Part shown: in pieces, positions 32,541-44,725 of the stretch
How the letters are laid out: every line of letters starts with the position of its first letter
How positions within the stretch are numbered: position 1 is the stretch's first letter
Assembly: GCA_031002005.1 (NCBI GenBank)
Contig: CM061919.1
Span: 37,289,088 to 37,353,087, forward strand
From: Vandiemenella viatica
Taxonomy: Eukaryota > Arthropoda > Insecta > Orthoptera > Morabidae
DNA: 64,000 nt
Direction of reading: 5' to 3'
Translations under genes and position numbers: made by a program
Notes under the pieces: generated by a model
Database searches by the model: none
What the model was told of the DNA's origin: nothing
What the model saw: only the letters and a program-made list of their open reading frames with translations

Positions 32541-33502
32541 AATTTTTAGTGGTATTATAGTTTGTTTTGTATTTTAAATATGCCGCAGCAGTTCCCATTT
32601 TGCGAACTTTCTGGTAGCTCAGGCATTAAAGCGCTTGCTTTCAAATAAGAATTCTGTCTTTATATACCACAACAACTTCCAGAACGGGGTGAATTGCGTG
32701 TTGTGTTAAGGAATGTCAGTTTACATTTTGGTTCAGGCTATGTTTCGATCGTACCATAACATCTGTTAAAGCTGCTGGACGATAACCGAAACATGTAACA
32801 TCTGGGCATTAATACATACCACATACAGAAATCTGTCTCTGGAATATATCTGTTTGCTCCGGCATCACACAGAAAATATAGATTTTTAATTGGTTTTCAT
32901 AACGTGAAACTTTGGGAACCAAGTTGAAATCTGAAGTACATGTTGAGACATTATGACAGATTTATTTTATAAATACTATGCCATGACTTAAAAATAGCTT
33001 AATTGATTTTGACGGGATTTAAAACTGTGGACTTTTGTAAAGGACATTGGAAATGAAAAGGGTTGAAGGTAAAGGGGAAGAGGGATTGGGCTTTTGTATA
33101 CCAAATGTAGACTGCCTTTTCTGATTGATTTAAAGTATACATGTGTAAATTTCTATTGATATCAGATAAAACTGAAGGTATGTATAAAAAAAAACAATTA
33201 AGGTGTGTGGAGACGAAGAGTAGTTTGGTTTTTGTAAAACTAGTGTGGGCAGTATTTTTCTCTTTGTTTTAAAGTATGCATATGCAAATTTCCATCGAAG
33301 TGGTGAAGTAAATAAAAATAAAAGATCTAAGGTCTGGCGTCTTTCATTTTGGTTTATGCATGTAGGCCGGTGGTATAGTGTAGCGTCCAACCTGTAGTAA
33401 CATTATTATTTATCTGGTTTGGACTGATTAACATGTAATTAGCTTTTAATATATGCGTTTTCATAGGATTCAAAGCGTGGTTTTAGATTTATTATGTTAT
33501 AA
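32541..33502. other. no recognisable gene; weak tRNA A-box-like motif
   Basis: At 32611 TGGTAGCTCAGGCATTAAAG resembles a tRNA-like A-box but no B box follows at the right distance. Remainder AT-rich and unassigned. Confidence 0.4.
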
Positions 33503-34688
33503 CTAGCCACAAAGCCCGTCAAAAATGACGGGTTTAATGGATTAACCGATTTCTTCTTAGTAGTGTACCTAAATATAATTGTAATAAAATAAAGCTCAAT
33601 GTTCTGTAATTTCTCATCCGTTGTGACGTACAAAAAGTTTAATTGTCTATTTGATCCAGCTTGCGTTTCAGCCTAATAACAATCTTCGCCAATATAGCCA
33701 GTAGAAAATCAAAACTTAATTCACATGCGAATTAATATTTTCCCTGTATCGCATGTCAATGTCATCATGCATCGATACCAATCATGCATCATGCGATACA
33801 AACTTGATGCAAAATCTTCACAGTTTCATACAACTTTCTCATTTTCTATGATGAAGGTCCATGTTTTAACGCCTGAAATAATGACCCCAGAGAAAACGAA
33901 GGATGCTAAAAATAAATCTTGAAAACCTAAGATATGTCACGTAATATTAGTTTTAATTGTGGTTTAAGTAGCACACATCGCGAACAATTTGGAACTTCTT
34001 TCATTCAGACCAAGTAATGAGCTCATTAAAAAAAGCAACTGTTAATTAATATGCCATTCTAACATTACATATCTTAGCAATTACTTAAATAAATATAATT
34101 GTCATAAAATCCAGTTCAGTGCAATTCATAGTGCTTTGCCCTGTAAGAAAAGGTTTTCGTTGCTATTCTGGTCCAGGTTGTATTTCAACTTAACCACGTA
34201 CTGAACTTGCGATAAATGTAACAATACTTTAATCACACGCATCGTGATACATTACTTTATCGCATTTTAGTGGTAATAATGCATCACGATATTAACTAAA
34301 GCAAAAATCTTTACGGATTCTCCATCTTACTTTTTTATATTCGTGTTTCAGATAGATATTAACAACTTTGAATGGCTGACACAGTTACATGCGGCTGAAA
34401 TATGGCATCAGTACAAGCAAAGGAAATTAAAAATAAATCTTAACAACTTACATCATTTCATGTAATATTAGTATGAATGTAGTCTATGTTGTGTAGATCT
34501 GAAAAATGTGGAACTACTTTCGTTAAATGAAAGTAACAGAACACTTAAGAAAATAAAATTAAAATTGTTTAAAAAAAATTAGATTACTTATGCCCTCTAC
34601 TGTCAAGTGCCAGTTCTAATAACAATCTATCCAAATTGCCGCAAACAATGTCAAAATATAAATGAATGTAATTTTTCTCGGCGTTGTT
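33503..34688 (-). mobile_element. non-autonomous Helitron, 5'-truncated
   Basis: The minus-strand 3' end is CCCGTCATTTTTGACGGGCT then TTGTGGCTAG followed by T: a perfect 7-bp stem hairpin about 10 nt before CTAG, the textbook Helitron terminus. Internal similarity to 52338-55053 is extensive (AATAAAGCTCAATG-TCTGTAATTTCTCATCC, CTGGTCCAGGTTG-ATTTCA-CTTAACC). The 5' TC end is missing; the copy stops near 34688 against the Penelope-like sequence. Confidence 0.8.
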
Positions 34689-34689
34689 T

Positions 34690-35442
34690 ATTTATAAACG
34701 TTTCTCGGGAAAAAAAACCGAGTAATATTGATATAAATGCACAATATTTCGGCGACTTTATACTCCGTCGCCATCTTCAGGTGTAGTTGCAAGTCTTGAA
34801 GTCTGCCTTGAAGTCAGCCTTGAGTGTGTTGTTTGTAAACTGGCATGGCAACGACAGATGTTGTTATGTTGCCTAGCAGCATCTCAGATGTCATTAGACG
34901 CCCGCGGAACACAAAAAGCAGAGCGTTGGTGACGAGCAGCCTCAATAACAGGAATACATGCATCACTTATCTGGAATCCACAATCCCTGTTTACAAAATC
35001 AGACGCGAGGCGAATTTCAAATGCTTCTTTAATGACGCTGTTCCAGAAGCCTCTCGCATGAGTCAACATCTTAGTCGCTTCGAAATCGAAACCATGTCCT
35101 TCTGTCAAACTATGTTCCGCCACTGCTGATTTGTCTTTTTGCCCCAGGCGAACATGTCGGGCGTGTTCCAAACAACGTTGTTGTACGCACCGTATGGTCT
35201 GACCGATGTATTTCTTTCCACATTCACACGGGATGCAGTAAACTCCGGGTGTACGCAGGGCAAGGTCATCTTTTGGAGAGCGCAAAATGTTTCTCAATTT
35301 TGGTGGTGGTAGAAAAATGGTCTTAATGCCATTTCTTGCCAGGACTCTTCCGACGCTAGATGTTGTGGCGCCAGAGTACGGCAAGAAGGCTAATTTATCG
35401 TGTGGACCATTATCGTGTTTATTAGGACCTAGCAAATTTTGT
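34690..35442 (-). pseudogene. Penelope-like element C-terminus with GIY-YIG endonuclease
   Basis: The minus frame 35435-34884 begins in HDKLAFLPYSG and VGRVLARNGIKTIFLPP, then the GIY-YIG core GVYCIPCECGKKYIGQTIR, CVQQRCLEHARHVRLGQKDK, SAVAEHSLTEGHGFDF, WNSVIKEAFEIRLASD and NRDCGFQISDA. The Cys pair in PCECGK is the linker found in arthropod Penelope-like elements. The endonuclease domain itself is open. The RT domain is missing: the copy is 5'-truncated at about 35442, where hAT sequence starts. A 3' untranslated region follows with CTGAAGATGGCGACGGAGTA and GTCGCCGAAATATTG (34779-34742). Confidence 0.92.
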
Positions 35443-35449
35443 ACTAAAT

Positions 35450-36597
35450 GTTCCTACAACTTCACTCGTCGAGCTTTCATTTCCGCGAAAGAGTCTATAA
35501 CTTCATCAAAATTCGTCTCATAAGCTGTTCTATTATCGATTAAGATAGTGAGGCTAGAAAGACGTTCCTGGCTCATTGTTGATCGCAGGTAGGTTTTTAT
35601 GATTTTTAGTTTACTAAAACTACTCGCAGCTTGCCGACGTCGTTGGTAACGTGCAGAATAATCTCAGAGCTATACAAATATTAGGAAAGGCTTCCTGCAA
35701 GTCATTTTTACACATGTATTACAACAATTGGAATGGACTAGTTGTTTCATCGATTCCAATTAAAAATGGAGCTTGTTGTTGAAACACGGCAAGTTCATGG
35801 CAGAAATCAATTGCGTTTAAGTCCTTGGAGTATCTGCTTGCTACAACTGCTCCATTTTTTTGGAGGTCTTCTGTGGACATATTTACTAACGTGGGACCAC
35901 CAAGGAAGGCAAAGTTTTCATTTAGTTTTATTGCAATTTCTACCCTTATTTCTATTTCTGTTAAAATTCTGTCAAATACAACCTTTATATCTTTGGAAAA
36001 CAGCTATGTGGGGTCTAATGCTCTTGAGTCGTCCTCGCAGATTTCGTCGTGTTGCCTCTTTCGTTTGGAAATTAGTTTACTTTTGAGTATCGAAACGATT
36101 CCCAACTTTTGTGCTAGAGGTGGAGCTTCTTTGATCCAATATTCTATCGGCTTTAGTCTCATTTCTTGCAATTTCTTAATAAACCCTTTCATCAGTGACA
36201 CAGAACGCGAAAGGATTATGTCCTCCTTTTGTATTTCCACGTTTACTCTATTAATTTCTTGAAGAAGGTTAGCCCAAATTGTTAATTAGAGGATAAATTT
36301 AAAATCCAATACATCATGTAAGAGATGAGCGGATTCATACTTAGATTCTACAGCCAGAGAAGATTCTTCAATTTCCTCCAGTGCTTTGACAACTTCAGGT
36401 AAATTATTTAATAGGGCTGTAACAGCAAGATGTTTGGCCGACCATCTTGTCTGGCTACCACCTTTTTACACTTACGTCGGCCATATTGCAATAACTACAT
36501 CTCACCTTTGTTAAATCCTTATCTTTTCTTTGTTTAGCAACCATTCTTCCCCAAACTTCTGCTTATAACGCTTTCTCTTTGCTCGTGTTGGTGTTAA
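35450..36597 (-). pseudogene. hAT transposase (ZMYM1-like), C-terminal two thirds
   Basis: The minus strand reads an N-terminal RYKQKFGEEW zinc-finger-protein-like start (36590-36500), RWSAKHLAVTALLNNLPEVV (about 36450), MEIQKEDIILSRSVSLMKGF, LKPIEYWIKEAPPLAQKLGI (36240-36004), FDRILTEIEIRVEIA, then ASSFSKLKIIKTYLRSTMSQ and RLSSLTILIDNRTAYETNFD (35640-35500), ending EVIDSFAEMKARRVKL. The last part is the hAT dimerisation region in its ZMYM1-like form. Stops at about 36295 and elsewhere. It is cut at the upstream side by the hAT element A inserted at 36598, with probable continuation at 42707. The 3' side abuts the Penelope-like piece at 35442. Confidence 0.8.
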
Positions 36598-39279
36598 CAG
36601 TGGCGGCCCTAGGGCAGTGCGACCGCACTGGGCGCCGTCATATGGGGGGCGCCGAAACTGCAGCGATAGATCGTGTGCGCGAAAAATGAAAAATAAATTC
36701 AGCAATAACCCAACTTGCTGTTCGCATATTATTTTAACACACTGTTCATTCAGAAGCGTTTATAAGCGCAAAAGCTTCAGCTTGATGCATAGCCATATAC
36801 CGTCGTAGAATCGTGTAACCTCGAGTTGCGACTCGAGTTATTCGAATCAAGAAAATCACAACTCGTCCCATAACTAACACTCTACGGTACCGCGCCTCCC
36901 ACACCTGTTTCCTACCTTTTGGGCTGTAGTCTTGGAGTTCATTCGCATGCGGGTGCATGTTAAAGGGGAGACATTCAACCTACATATTTTTTCTACCATA
37001 TTATACCCAAGGAGACTACAGTAAACGCTCGTATCGGAAATATTTACAAAGCATAATGTCTCTTTTACAGACAAGACATGTGCTAAATAATAATAAAAAA
37101 AATGGCGCACAGTACTTAAAAAGAAATTAAAACCAAGGCAAAACTGAGAATGCTTCAAAATTGCTTGCAAAATTTTTTAGAGTTGAGAAGTCATCTGAAT
37201 CGTCGTCACCAGAATTAGTTCAACACGAGACGGAAGAAAACGTTATTTAATAGAAGATCTTCAGAGAGGCTCATGATGATAAAGAGCAGCATGTACGAGA
37301 AAATTTAACTATTGCTTGAACGTCATCTGAAGTTCAAAATATTACAGAATGGAACATACCAGACATACCACCACCGTCGCCTGTTCAGAATGGTCTGTCT
37401 TTGACTCTGCGGCCAGAATTATTTGAGCAAGGGAAAAATCCCCAAAAAAATCATCGACGTCATTTTTCGAATACGCATTTTCAAAGAATAATGCCAAATG
37501 GAGAATTATAAAAGAAGATGGTTTGTTTACTTTAAATCTGCAGATAAAGTATATTGTTCTTTCTGTTGTTTATTCAACAGAAGGTTTCACTCTTATTTGG
37601 GCAAAGAAGGATTTGATGACTGGAGCTTATCAAAAGTCATTAAAATTTCTCAAATTACCAGCGCATCATGCTCCGTTGAATAAAAGCGTTGATACGGTTA
37701 AAGAACTTCAGTGTGATAGACAAGCATTTATAAATACAGACTGAAGACGTAAAATCACGATAGAGTGTAATCCTCGAATTAATGTATTCGTTTTATATGC
37801 AATAATTTCTTGTTCAGAGGAAGCTTCCGATCTGAAACACTAAATACTTCTAATAATAGTAACTTCATGGCAGGGCCGTATTTAGGCATAATAAGGAGCG
37901 CTTTATCTATCGACCATCAGGCAAAAAATTGAACGCGCGAGCATCACTTGCTAATCTTGTTCATTTCAGTCTTGGAAACGATACAGAAAGAAGTTCGTAA
38001 TAAAAATTTGACTGTGGATAAGTCATCTAAATACTTTTCCATTATACTGAATTGAACTCCTGATATCAGTCGCGTCGAACAATTATCTTTTAGGCTGGTC
38101 GTCCACTGCAAGCGTATTTGAGCGACAAACAACTCAAGCAACTGTAGACGATTTTGAGTGGGGTGACAGGGAGCGACTTAGGGCGTCCACTATAGCCGAT
38201 TAGCCACGCGACTGTGATTGTTGCAGCAGTTCTCAACCGCGTCTCTCGCGGGTATTGTGCTAGTGATTTCGTGCGAATATTTTAAGAGTTTAACAATTTT
38301 GTGAAATGGATGAAGAGACCACGTATTTTTTGGAAAGTCCCTGCCTGACCACGCATCATAGACATCGTTCGTGTTGGCCATCCGGATCACTCCAGGCGAA
38401 TTCCGAGAGAGCCCATTCAAAACGACATCCGGATTCCATCCCGTTCCTTGCCCCCAGTCCCTTCCCGCCTCTAATGACATCGTCGTCGACGAGGCGAAAA
38501 GCCAGAAACAAAACAATGATAATAATTTCGTTTTGCGCGATCTTTATAGGTCTATTTGCATAAAATAATAATCATAATTTCTTACACTTTTTTAAACTAA
38601 ACTGAAATAGAAACAAAACTGTTTACATTCCTTACCAAATAACGACCAACACGGTGTTTTTGTGGCACGTTTGAAAGGTTTACAAATATTTTTTACTGGG
38701 GCTGGAGTGAACAGCGTCGTCGGGTTCAGGTGGTTAGTAATATATTGTTCAGGGCGTCAGAGATGGAACTGGAGTGTTTCATTGAGCGGACCTGGGCGAT
38801 TAATACGGAAAAGGTGCGTTTGGAGATATTGGAGGTGAGTCCTCATCGGTGAAAACTTGCTCAGTTTATTCCTCCTATGAAGAGGAACGTTTTTCAGAAC
38901 TAGGAGTACACTGCAAAAACTCAATATTTCTATCTCCCTAAGCGACACTGTTAATAATTGTAATTTTTCTCTATCGATATAAAGAAAATGTTTGTCAGAA
39001 ATGCCATGATCCATTTGTTTGCGCTTAGTCTCGGTAATGAGGGTAGTGAGGAATCCAATTGTTGGTGGTTTAACGGATGGGTTGGAGCGTTGCACATTTA
39101 TTCAACTGGTGCTCAAAGTTTCGAAGGAGGTGAATTGACGCCATTTCCCAAATTACTTTCGGTGTCTTGCCAGTTATCTTGTCCAGAAGCCCCTTTGGAT
39201 ATTTGTTTCCTTTCAGTTCCCTCGGTTCAGTAATGTACCTAGTATTTGAATGATTAATATACTGGATTCAATTTATGAT

Positions 39280-39905
39280 TAATTGTGATGGAGCGTATGC
39301 TCCAGTGGCAATTTCCCTAATTATGTCACTAACACTTTCTTAGTATTTTTTATCATTTTATATCCCCTGCGTGTTTAAATTCCTCCCCCAAATACTTCTA
39401 TGATTTACGAATTTTAATTTTAAATTCCTTCAGCGTTTTTGATAAATTATTCATCACTTCACTTGGTAATTTATTCCAGCCCATTACACTCGTATCCTCA
39501 AAAGAAAATGTTCCTACTCTCTTATGCGTGGTCATATTTTCCCTTCCATGCACTATTTCTAATTCTTCGACCATTATCCTTCCAAGCCCCATCACTTATG
39601 CCCTGTACATTCCCAGAATTCTCTTCACCCTCCTCCTTTCTTCCGATGACTCCCAACCCAGCTCCTTTATCACATAAATTACTGACTGGGTCTGGCGGTA
39701 ATTTACACAAACAAACTTAGCTGCTCTCCTTTGCAATTTCTCCAACCCCTGTATTTGATATCCAAAAATTTGGCTCCAAAAACTACATCCAATCCCCTAT
39801 CTTCTTTGGTACATTCTCTCATCGCCCTCTTCAGTAAATGAAAGATACTGTAACCCTTTACTACTACATGCCCAGTTGAGATTATTATCAAACGTGATGC
39901 CATGT
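39280..39905 (-). pseudogene. CR1-type LINE RT C-terminus and 3' end
   Basis: The minus strand reads HVVVKGYSIFHLLKRAMREC, FWSQIFGYQIQGLEKLQRRA then AKFV, IKELGWESSEERRRVKRIL and, after a frame change, RVGTFSFEDTSVMGWNKLPS and LSKTLKEFKIKIRKS. LQRRAAKFV and WNxLPxEVV are C-terminal hallmarks of CR1/Jockey-group LINE proteins. It corresponds to the region missing from the CR1 element at 57030-61006 (NKLNWAG overlaps both). 5'-truncated copy. Confidence 0.8.
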
Positions 39906-40814
39906 TATTTAAATTTCAAGCGTTCAACAAACAATTTTGGCCCATCTTATATAATCATAAAGAATCTTTAGTTACTTATTTGTGTACCTAATTTGTTTGC
40001 AGTCTTTTACGCTGTAATAGCTTGCAAGAAAAGTTAGTTAAACCACAAATATGCGAGTACATTTACATAATGGCACAGCATTTGGCAATATGCGACTGAA
40101 CTTCTTAAAATCGATTAAGATTGGATTGCGATAGATGCGAACGGAATGATTACATCAAGTCGCGAACTCTGTAATCTTGTCGGAAATACTTTCTAAAGAA
40201 TACAAATATTCTTTCAAGAAATACAAATTTTATAGATATTTTTTATCAGATGTGCTTGGTGTAATAATGCAGCTATTGAGTATACTTTATAAATGTAATT
40301 TAAATGTAACTGTAGATTAATAGTAAATATAGCAATCTCAAAATTATCGTTGAAGTATAAGTATAGAGGGTATAATTTTTAAAGTACCTATGATAGTAAA
40401 CTTGTCAAGATTACCTACCATCTTTACTACCCATTTCTTCTGCAACTTTTTTCACACAGTTTCCGCTGAATATCAAGTGAGTAGTACCGCTTGTCCCTCA
40501 GATATCATATATTCTCATTTACGGAATTGATTAATTTCTCACTACCCATATTGATGGATAAAACGAACTAAAAAGGCGATATATACGAAAAGTAACGTGG
40601 AGCGTATAATATGTAATGGCTGCTACAAGCGATTAATTCAACTCCGGTAGGACCCGTCGCTCGTCGCCTGTCGTCGACTACAATCGGTCTCTCAAGATCG
40701 TTCGCAGTGGACGCTGTTCAGTAACGTTCCGTGTGTTGGGATTAGTCCCACCAATACACGCGACTACGCGAGACCTGTTAGTTGCTCAAATACGTTTCCA
40801 GTGGACGACCGGCC
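39906..40814. other. right arm of the Harbinger-like element; non-coding
   Basis: AT-rich DNA without recognisable frames, becoming GC-richer towards the right TIR (40640-40810), where GTCGCTCGTCGCCTGTCGTCGA-type short repeats occur. Confidence 0.5.
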
Positions 40815-42863
40815 TTTAACATTGTTTTTGTTGAAACTAACGAAAACGAAGTCCAAGAGCGTGAGTGTTTTGTTGCTTACAAGCCGGAAAGTGACTCTTC
40901 GGGAGCTGGACTCACTGGCCTGTGTATCGAGGATATTTTGCAAAAGTTCTATTTTGATATGAATGATTGTCGAGGCCAAAGATATGACAATACATACAGT
41001 ATAATAGGAAGAAACAAAGGGGTCCAAAATAGAATTCTGAACCAATATCTTCGAGCATTTTATAATATATATAGCTATCATTAATTTTGGTAACAGCAGG
41101 TACCGCCAAAACATCACTTAAATCGGCTTCTTTGTCCAGATTTCTTTTAAAACCATTTATTCTATCCTTTCGATTAACAAAGAAATGGGAAGTGGTATCA
41201 AAGCACTTAAAAGGTCTATCTCTAAAAAAAAAAAAACTTGTTTTGAGAATTGAGTTTCTAGCTTTGCTGTAGTTCGTTATCACTACTCTTCATTTCGCGA
41301 CGACCTTCTGGAAACGAATTATTCAGCTGCACCAACAGAGGCCTTGTCCCTGAGCCAGATCATGGACCAATTTCAGTTTATACGTAGTTTCAAGTAAATA
41401 TTCTAAGCAAGGCTATGCAGCCTGAAAGTCGATTTACGAAACGCTTCACAATTGCTGTAAAAAGCTCGGAATTTGAGAAAGAATACAACGGATAATCGTC
41501 TGCTCTGATAACAGCTAGAGAAATTGCTTCTAAGGGTGGAACGTATTCTAATTATTAAGACAATAAGATACCGAAGAAACCAAAGATTTTTTTTTAGTAC
41601 GCGGCCGTAGATGAAATAGCAACCGGGTCCAGAAGAACTATTTACAGTGAACGTGTTTTGGCACATTATCGATACAATTGAGAGTGCGCTCGTCACTGAA
41701 CTCATACAATTATCCAGATTTAATGATACAGTTTCGTTCTTACACATTATCGACACAATTTCCGAAAAGTCAGAATCGGAATAATTCTGCGCACATTTAG
41801 AAATAAGTTTAATTGATGGAAAAAAAGGGGCAAATCCGGTTGTGAATTGATTGAGGAGCTTTCTAACTGAAACTATTGTTGATGCGGCTTGAATCAGCGG
41901 AACCAATCAAAGTTCAACTTGTGAAACAAAATGGTTGGTATATGTTTCCGAATGTGCGGACAGCACTTCGAATTTTGCCAACCACACCTGTAACTGTCGT
42001 TAAAGGAGAACAAAGTTTCAGTAAATTAAAACTTATCAGAACTTATTTATGGTAAACGCAGACTCTAGATAGACTGTCAGATCTTGCAATTTCACCCATA
42101 GACAAAAGCGAGGAAGATGGCTATCTAGGTCTTTTAGTTATGATTTTATTTCCTTATTTGTTTATTTAAAAAATTATTAAAAACTATGTGAATTTGACGC
42201 ATACATGTTATGAGCTTTGGGCACGCCATAGTAGCTTAAATAAACTTTTTCGAACATATAGTGTTCCTTTTTACAGTTGTTGTTTATCATACATTTCGTT
42301 GCTACCCTATATTAATCTTTCTGAGGTTTGAGTTATTACTAATACAAGATAATATAATATAAAGACTGTCTTCTGCCAGCAGCTTTGCTCGAGTGGAATA
42401 CATAACGCATTCATACACGTATTCGTATTTAAATCCCACGGGAACTACTTTTTCGATCGGGATAAAAGTAGATAGCCAATACATTATTCCAAATTTTAAC
42501 CTAAGCTGTTCAGCCATTTCGACGTGAAACAGTAAAAACATACTAACATTTAGATCTATAATATTCATAGGATCTAAAAAATGTATGTTATCCTCATTCT
42601 GTCTATAGGAACACCTTAATCATGAATAAGCAACTGAACATTTGGGGCGCCACAATGAGATCTCGCACCACCTGAAAAACTTACTGGGGCCGCCTCTGGG
42701 TGCTAGCTAGGTTTTCTTCTTCTCCAGATATCACTCACCATCCTTTCAAATTCAAAATGACAACATAAGAGAATGTAAAATTAAAAAAAAAAAAATGTCA
42801 ACTAACAGACTTAATTTAAACATTCTTAGTATTCATCTACAATCAAATACGGCAATTACCTAC

Positions 42864-43471
42864 CATGGAGGAAGGAACCTTCACCACCGGGTAGAGAGAA
42901 GTGGGGTGGGGAGGCCGCCATATTGCTAGGTCGGAGATTCACGGGAAATGGCACAAAAACCTCAAGGAAAACATAATACAACCGTGGCACCGCAATTTGA
43001 TGATGGATTATTATGTAACTCGACGAGACACGTCAAAAATGAAGAATAAATGTTTTTGTTATCGTGCTTAGTTCTCGAGATATACTGTCTCAAATATTAA
43101 GTGTTTTGGGTTGAAATTCAGAAGAAACATTTCCCCAAAGTCAAATTCATATGTATCACTACGATACAAATCGAAAATAAAGAATAAAATTTTTCGATAT
43201 CTCGCATGGTTAGCGATATATAATGTCTCCAAATTGAGTTTGTTAGGTTTTGCTGCACTTGCAGATTGGGTGTTTAATTTTATTACTAATCCTTGTGGTT
43301 AGGTTAAAACGCGGCCTGGAACAGAATAAAAATGTCGCCAAAGGCACAAGGAACTATACCTGTAACTAATTTTTGATAGCTGATATGTAGAGAACTAAGG
43401 GAGATATCGAAAAAAATTACTCTTGATTTTTGATTAGTTTTGTCAATTTACATGAGAATCATTCCTCCATG
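42864..43471. mobile_element. third P-like element copy, 608-bp MITE
   Basis: Ends CATGGAGGAAGGAACC and complement of CATGGAGGAATGATTC. Flanks TTACCTAC (42856-42863) and TTACTTAC (43472-43479) match 7 of 8, as for a P-type duplication. Interior shares the ATATCTCGAGAAC, GTTACATAA-AATCC and GGCCGCCATATTGC blocks with the copy at 13900, the first two in inverted orientation relative to it. No THAP exon. Confidence 0.75.
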
Positions 43472-44479
43472 TTACTTACCAAACTTGTTCGCGTAATATC
43501 TCGAATTGGGGAATTCTCAAAAATTAAAAGCGAAAAATAGTGTAGTCAACAGAATAAAAAATAATTACCCAAATAAAACTGTGGATGCATTATCATCGGT
43601 TGATAACCTCGCGAAATTTAAAAATACAAAACAATTACCTAAAAATTACGATTCCTTAAATTATGGTGTAGTTGCCAACATTGCTCAGAAGTTTATTTAT
43701 TTGTCGTATGACAAGCAACTAATACAATAATAAATATATACAATGACAAGAACGTTGGTAGCGTTCACAAGCTGATGTCCAATTCTTCCAGCAATTCTAA
43801 GAAGGAACTTGTAGCTCCAAAAACATCTTCATATGGTCCATCATACTTCCGTAGAGGGCATTCCCTGATAATATGCTCCACACTCTGGGAAGGAGAACCG
43901 CAGTCTCATGCAGGAGAATCCTGAAGACCCCACTTATACAGCATGGCGTTGCATTTCGCATGGCCTGTTCTTAGGCGATTTAGTTTGACCCACTGGTCTC
44001 TAGTTAGATGGAATCCTGGAAATCCAGTTGTGGGATCTTTAATATCTGAATGTTTTACAGATGCGGAGTTCCAGCTTTGTCGCCATTTTTCCATGACATC
44101 AAAGTCAAATACATCTTGCCATACCGGATTTCTGGATTTAAGACGAGTAGGTGGTAAGTTGTTTAGAACCTCATGGATTGGGAGATTCTGTGGATGATCA
44201 GGATGGTTTAGTTTTATCCACTCACGTGCCGTTGCTTCTTGGCGTCTTATCTCTGGAGGTGGTATTTTGCTGATCAGGTGCAACCAGGGGACTGGGGTGG
44301 ATTTTAGGGTGCCAGTTATTACTCTCACACACTCATTCAGGTGGACGTCGATTTTTCTAGTATGAGTACTACGTTGCCACACTGGAGCACAGTACTCAGC
44401 AACAGGGTAAACCATGGTGAGTAGAGATGGGCAGGTCCGAGATTTTAAAGGAGTCGGGTCCGGATGTACATCCAGCGCT

Positions 44480-44725
44480 GCGGACCTGCATCCAGGTTCC
44501 GTGTCCGCGGACCTGTATGGGTCCGGCTCTACAATCGGGCGGGCGGAGTGAATGGCGGAACTGGATCTGTGCGGACCTACATCCAGTTACGTGTCCGGCG
44601 GAGCTGTATGGGTCTACAATCTGGCGGGCGGAGTGTATGGCGGAACTGGATGTGTAGGGACCTACATCCAAATACGTGTCCGGCGGATCTGTATAGGTCC
44701 GAACCTACAATCGAGCGTATGGTGG
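44480..44725. repeat. subterminal 86-91-bp tandem repeats of hAT element C
   Basis: Units start CGGACCTGCATCCAG, CGGACCTACATCCAG and GGACCTACATCCAAA at 44481, 44572 and 44658, each with a GTGTCCG-CGGA-CTGTAT block followed by CTACAATC-GGCG. These are likely transposase-binding sites, as in other hAT elements (inference). Confidence 0.85.

Larger units (their letters stand above)
38093..40814. mobile_element. PIF/Harbinger-like element, 2.7 kb, non-autonomous
   Basis: Left end GGCTGGTCGTCCACTGCAAG(CGTATTTGAGC) and right end complement GGCCGGTCGTCCACTGGAAA(CGTATTTGAGC) form TIRs of about 32 bp. Flanks are TTA (38090-38092) and TTT (40815-40817), in line with a 3-bp duplication. Subterminal regions repeat GCGAC-type words. 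No transposase is recognised; internal sequence includes a CR1 fragment at 39280-39905. Superfamily assignment rests on TSD length and TIR style. Confidence 0.65.
37185..42170 (+). pseudogene. hAT element A transposase (ZMYM1-like), broken, in two blocks
   Basis: Block 1 (37185-38092): KRRWFVYFKSADKVYCSFCC with LGKEGFDDW, a TTF-type zinc-finger signature of ZMYM1-like hAT proteins, and further on FISVLETIQKEVRNKNLTV and SKYFSIILN.TPDISRVEQL. Block 2 (40815-42170): NIVFVETNENEVQERECFV, SGAGLTGLCIEDILQKF, DCRGQRYDNTYSIIGRNKGV, LKPFILSFRLTKKWEVVSKH, and near 41943-42050 FPNVRTALRILPTTPVTVV then GEQSFSKLKLIRTYL, the hAT dimerisation motif. Removing the Harbinger-like insert and one TTA/TTT joins VEQLS to NIVFVETN in frame. 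Numerous stops and frameshifts in both blocks. Confidence 0.88.
36598..42698 (+). mobile_element. hAT element A (6.1 kb, ZMYM1-like transposase, nested inserts)
   Basis: Left end CAGTGGCGGCCCTAG and right end complement CAGAGGCGGCCCCAG; 8-bp flanks GGTGTTAA (36590-36597) and GGTGCTAG (42699-42706) match at 6 of 8. The same subterminal sequence (GTGCGACCGCAC, GGGCGCCGTCATATGGGGGG) is found in element B at 51378. Contains a broken transposase in the plus direction, split by a Harbinger-like insertion at 38093-40814. Confidence 0.88.

Noticed and set aside
32611..32650. SINE head (A box TGGTAGCTCAGGCATTAAAG)
   Set aside because: No B box follows at the expected distance.
34742..34779. Hammerhead ribozyme in the Penelope-like 3' region
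   Set aside because: CTGAAGA, a GGCGAC/GTCGCC stem II, GAAA and a possible stem III (AATATTG/CAATATT) are present, but the bases next to the core cannot pair as stem I; the second copy has GCAA instead of GAAA. Kept only as something to test.
38190..38516. 108-codon minus-strand frame as Harbinger transposase or Myb-like gene
   Set aside because: No DDE or Myb/SANT motif could be found; composition follows the subterminal repeats.
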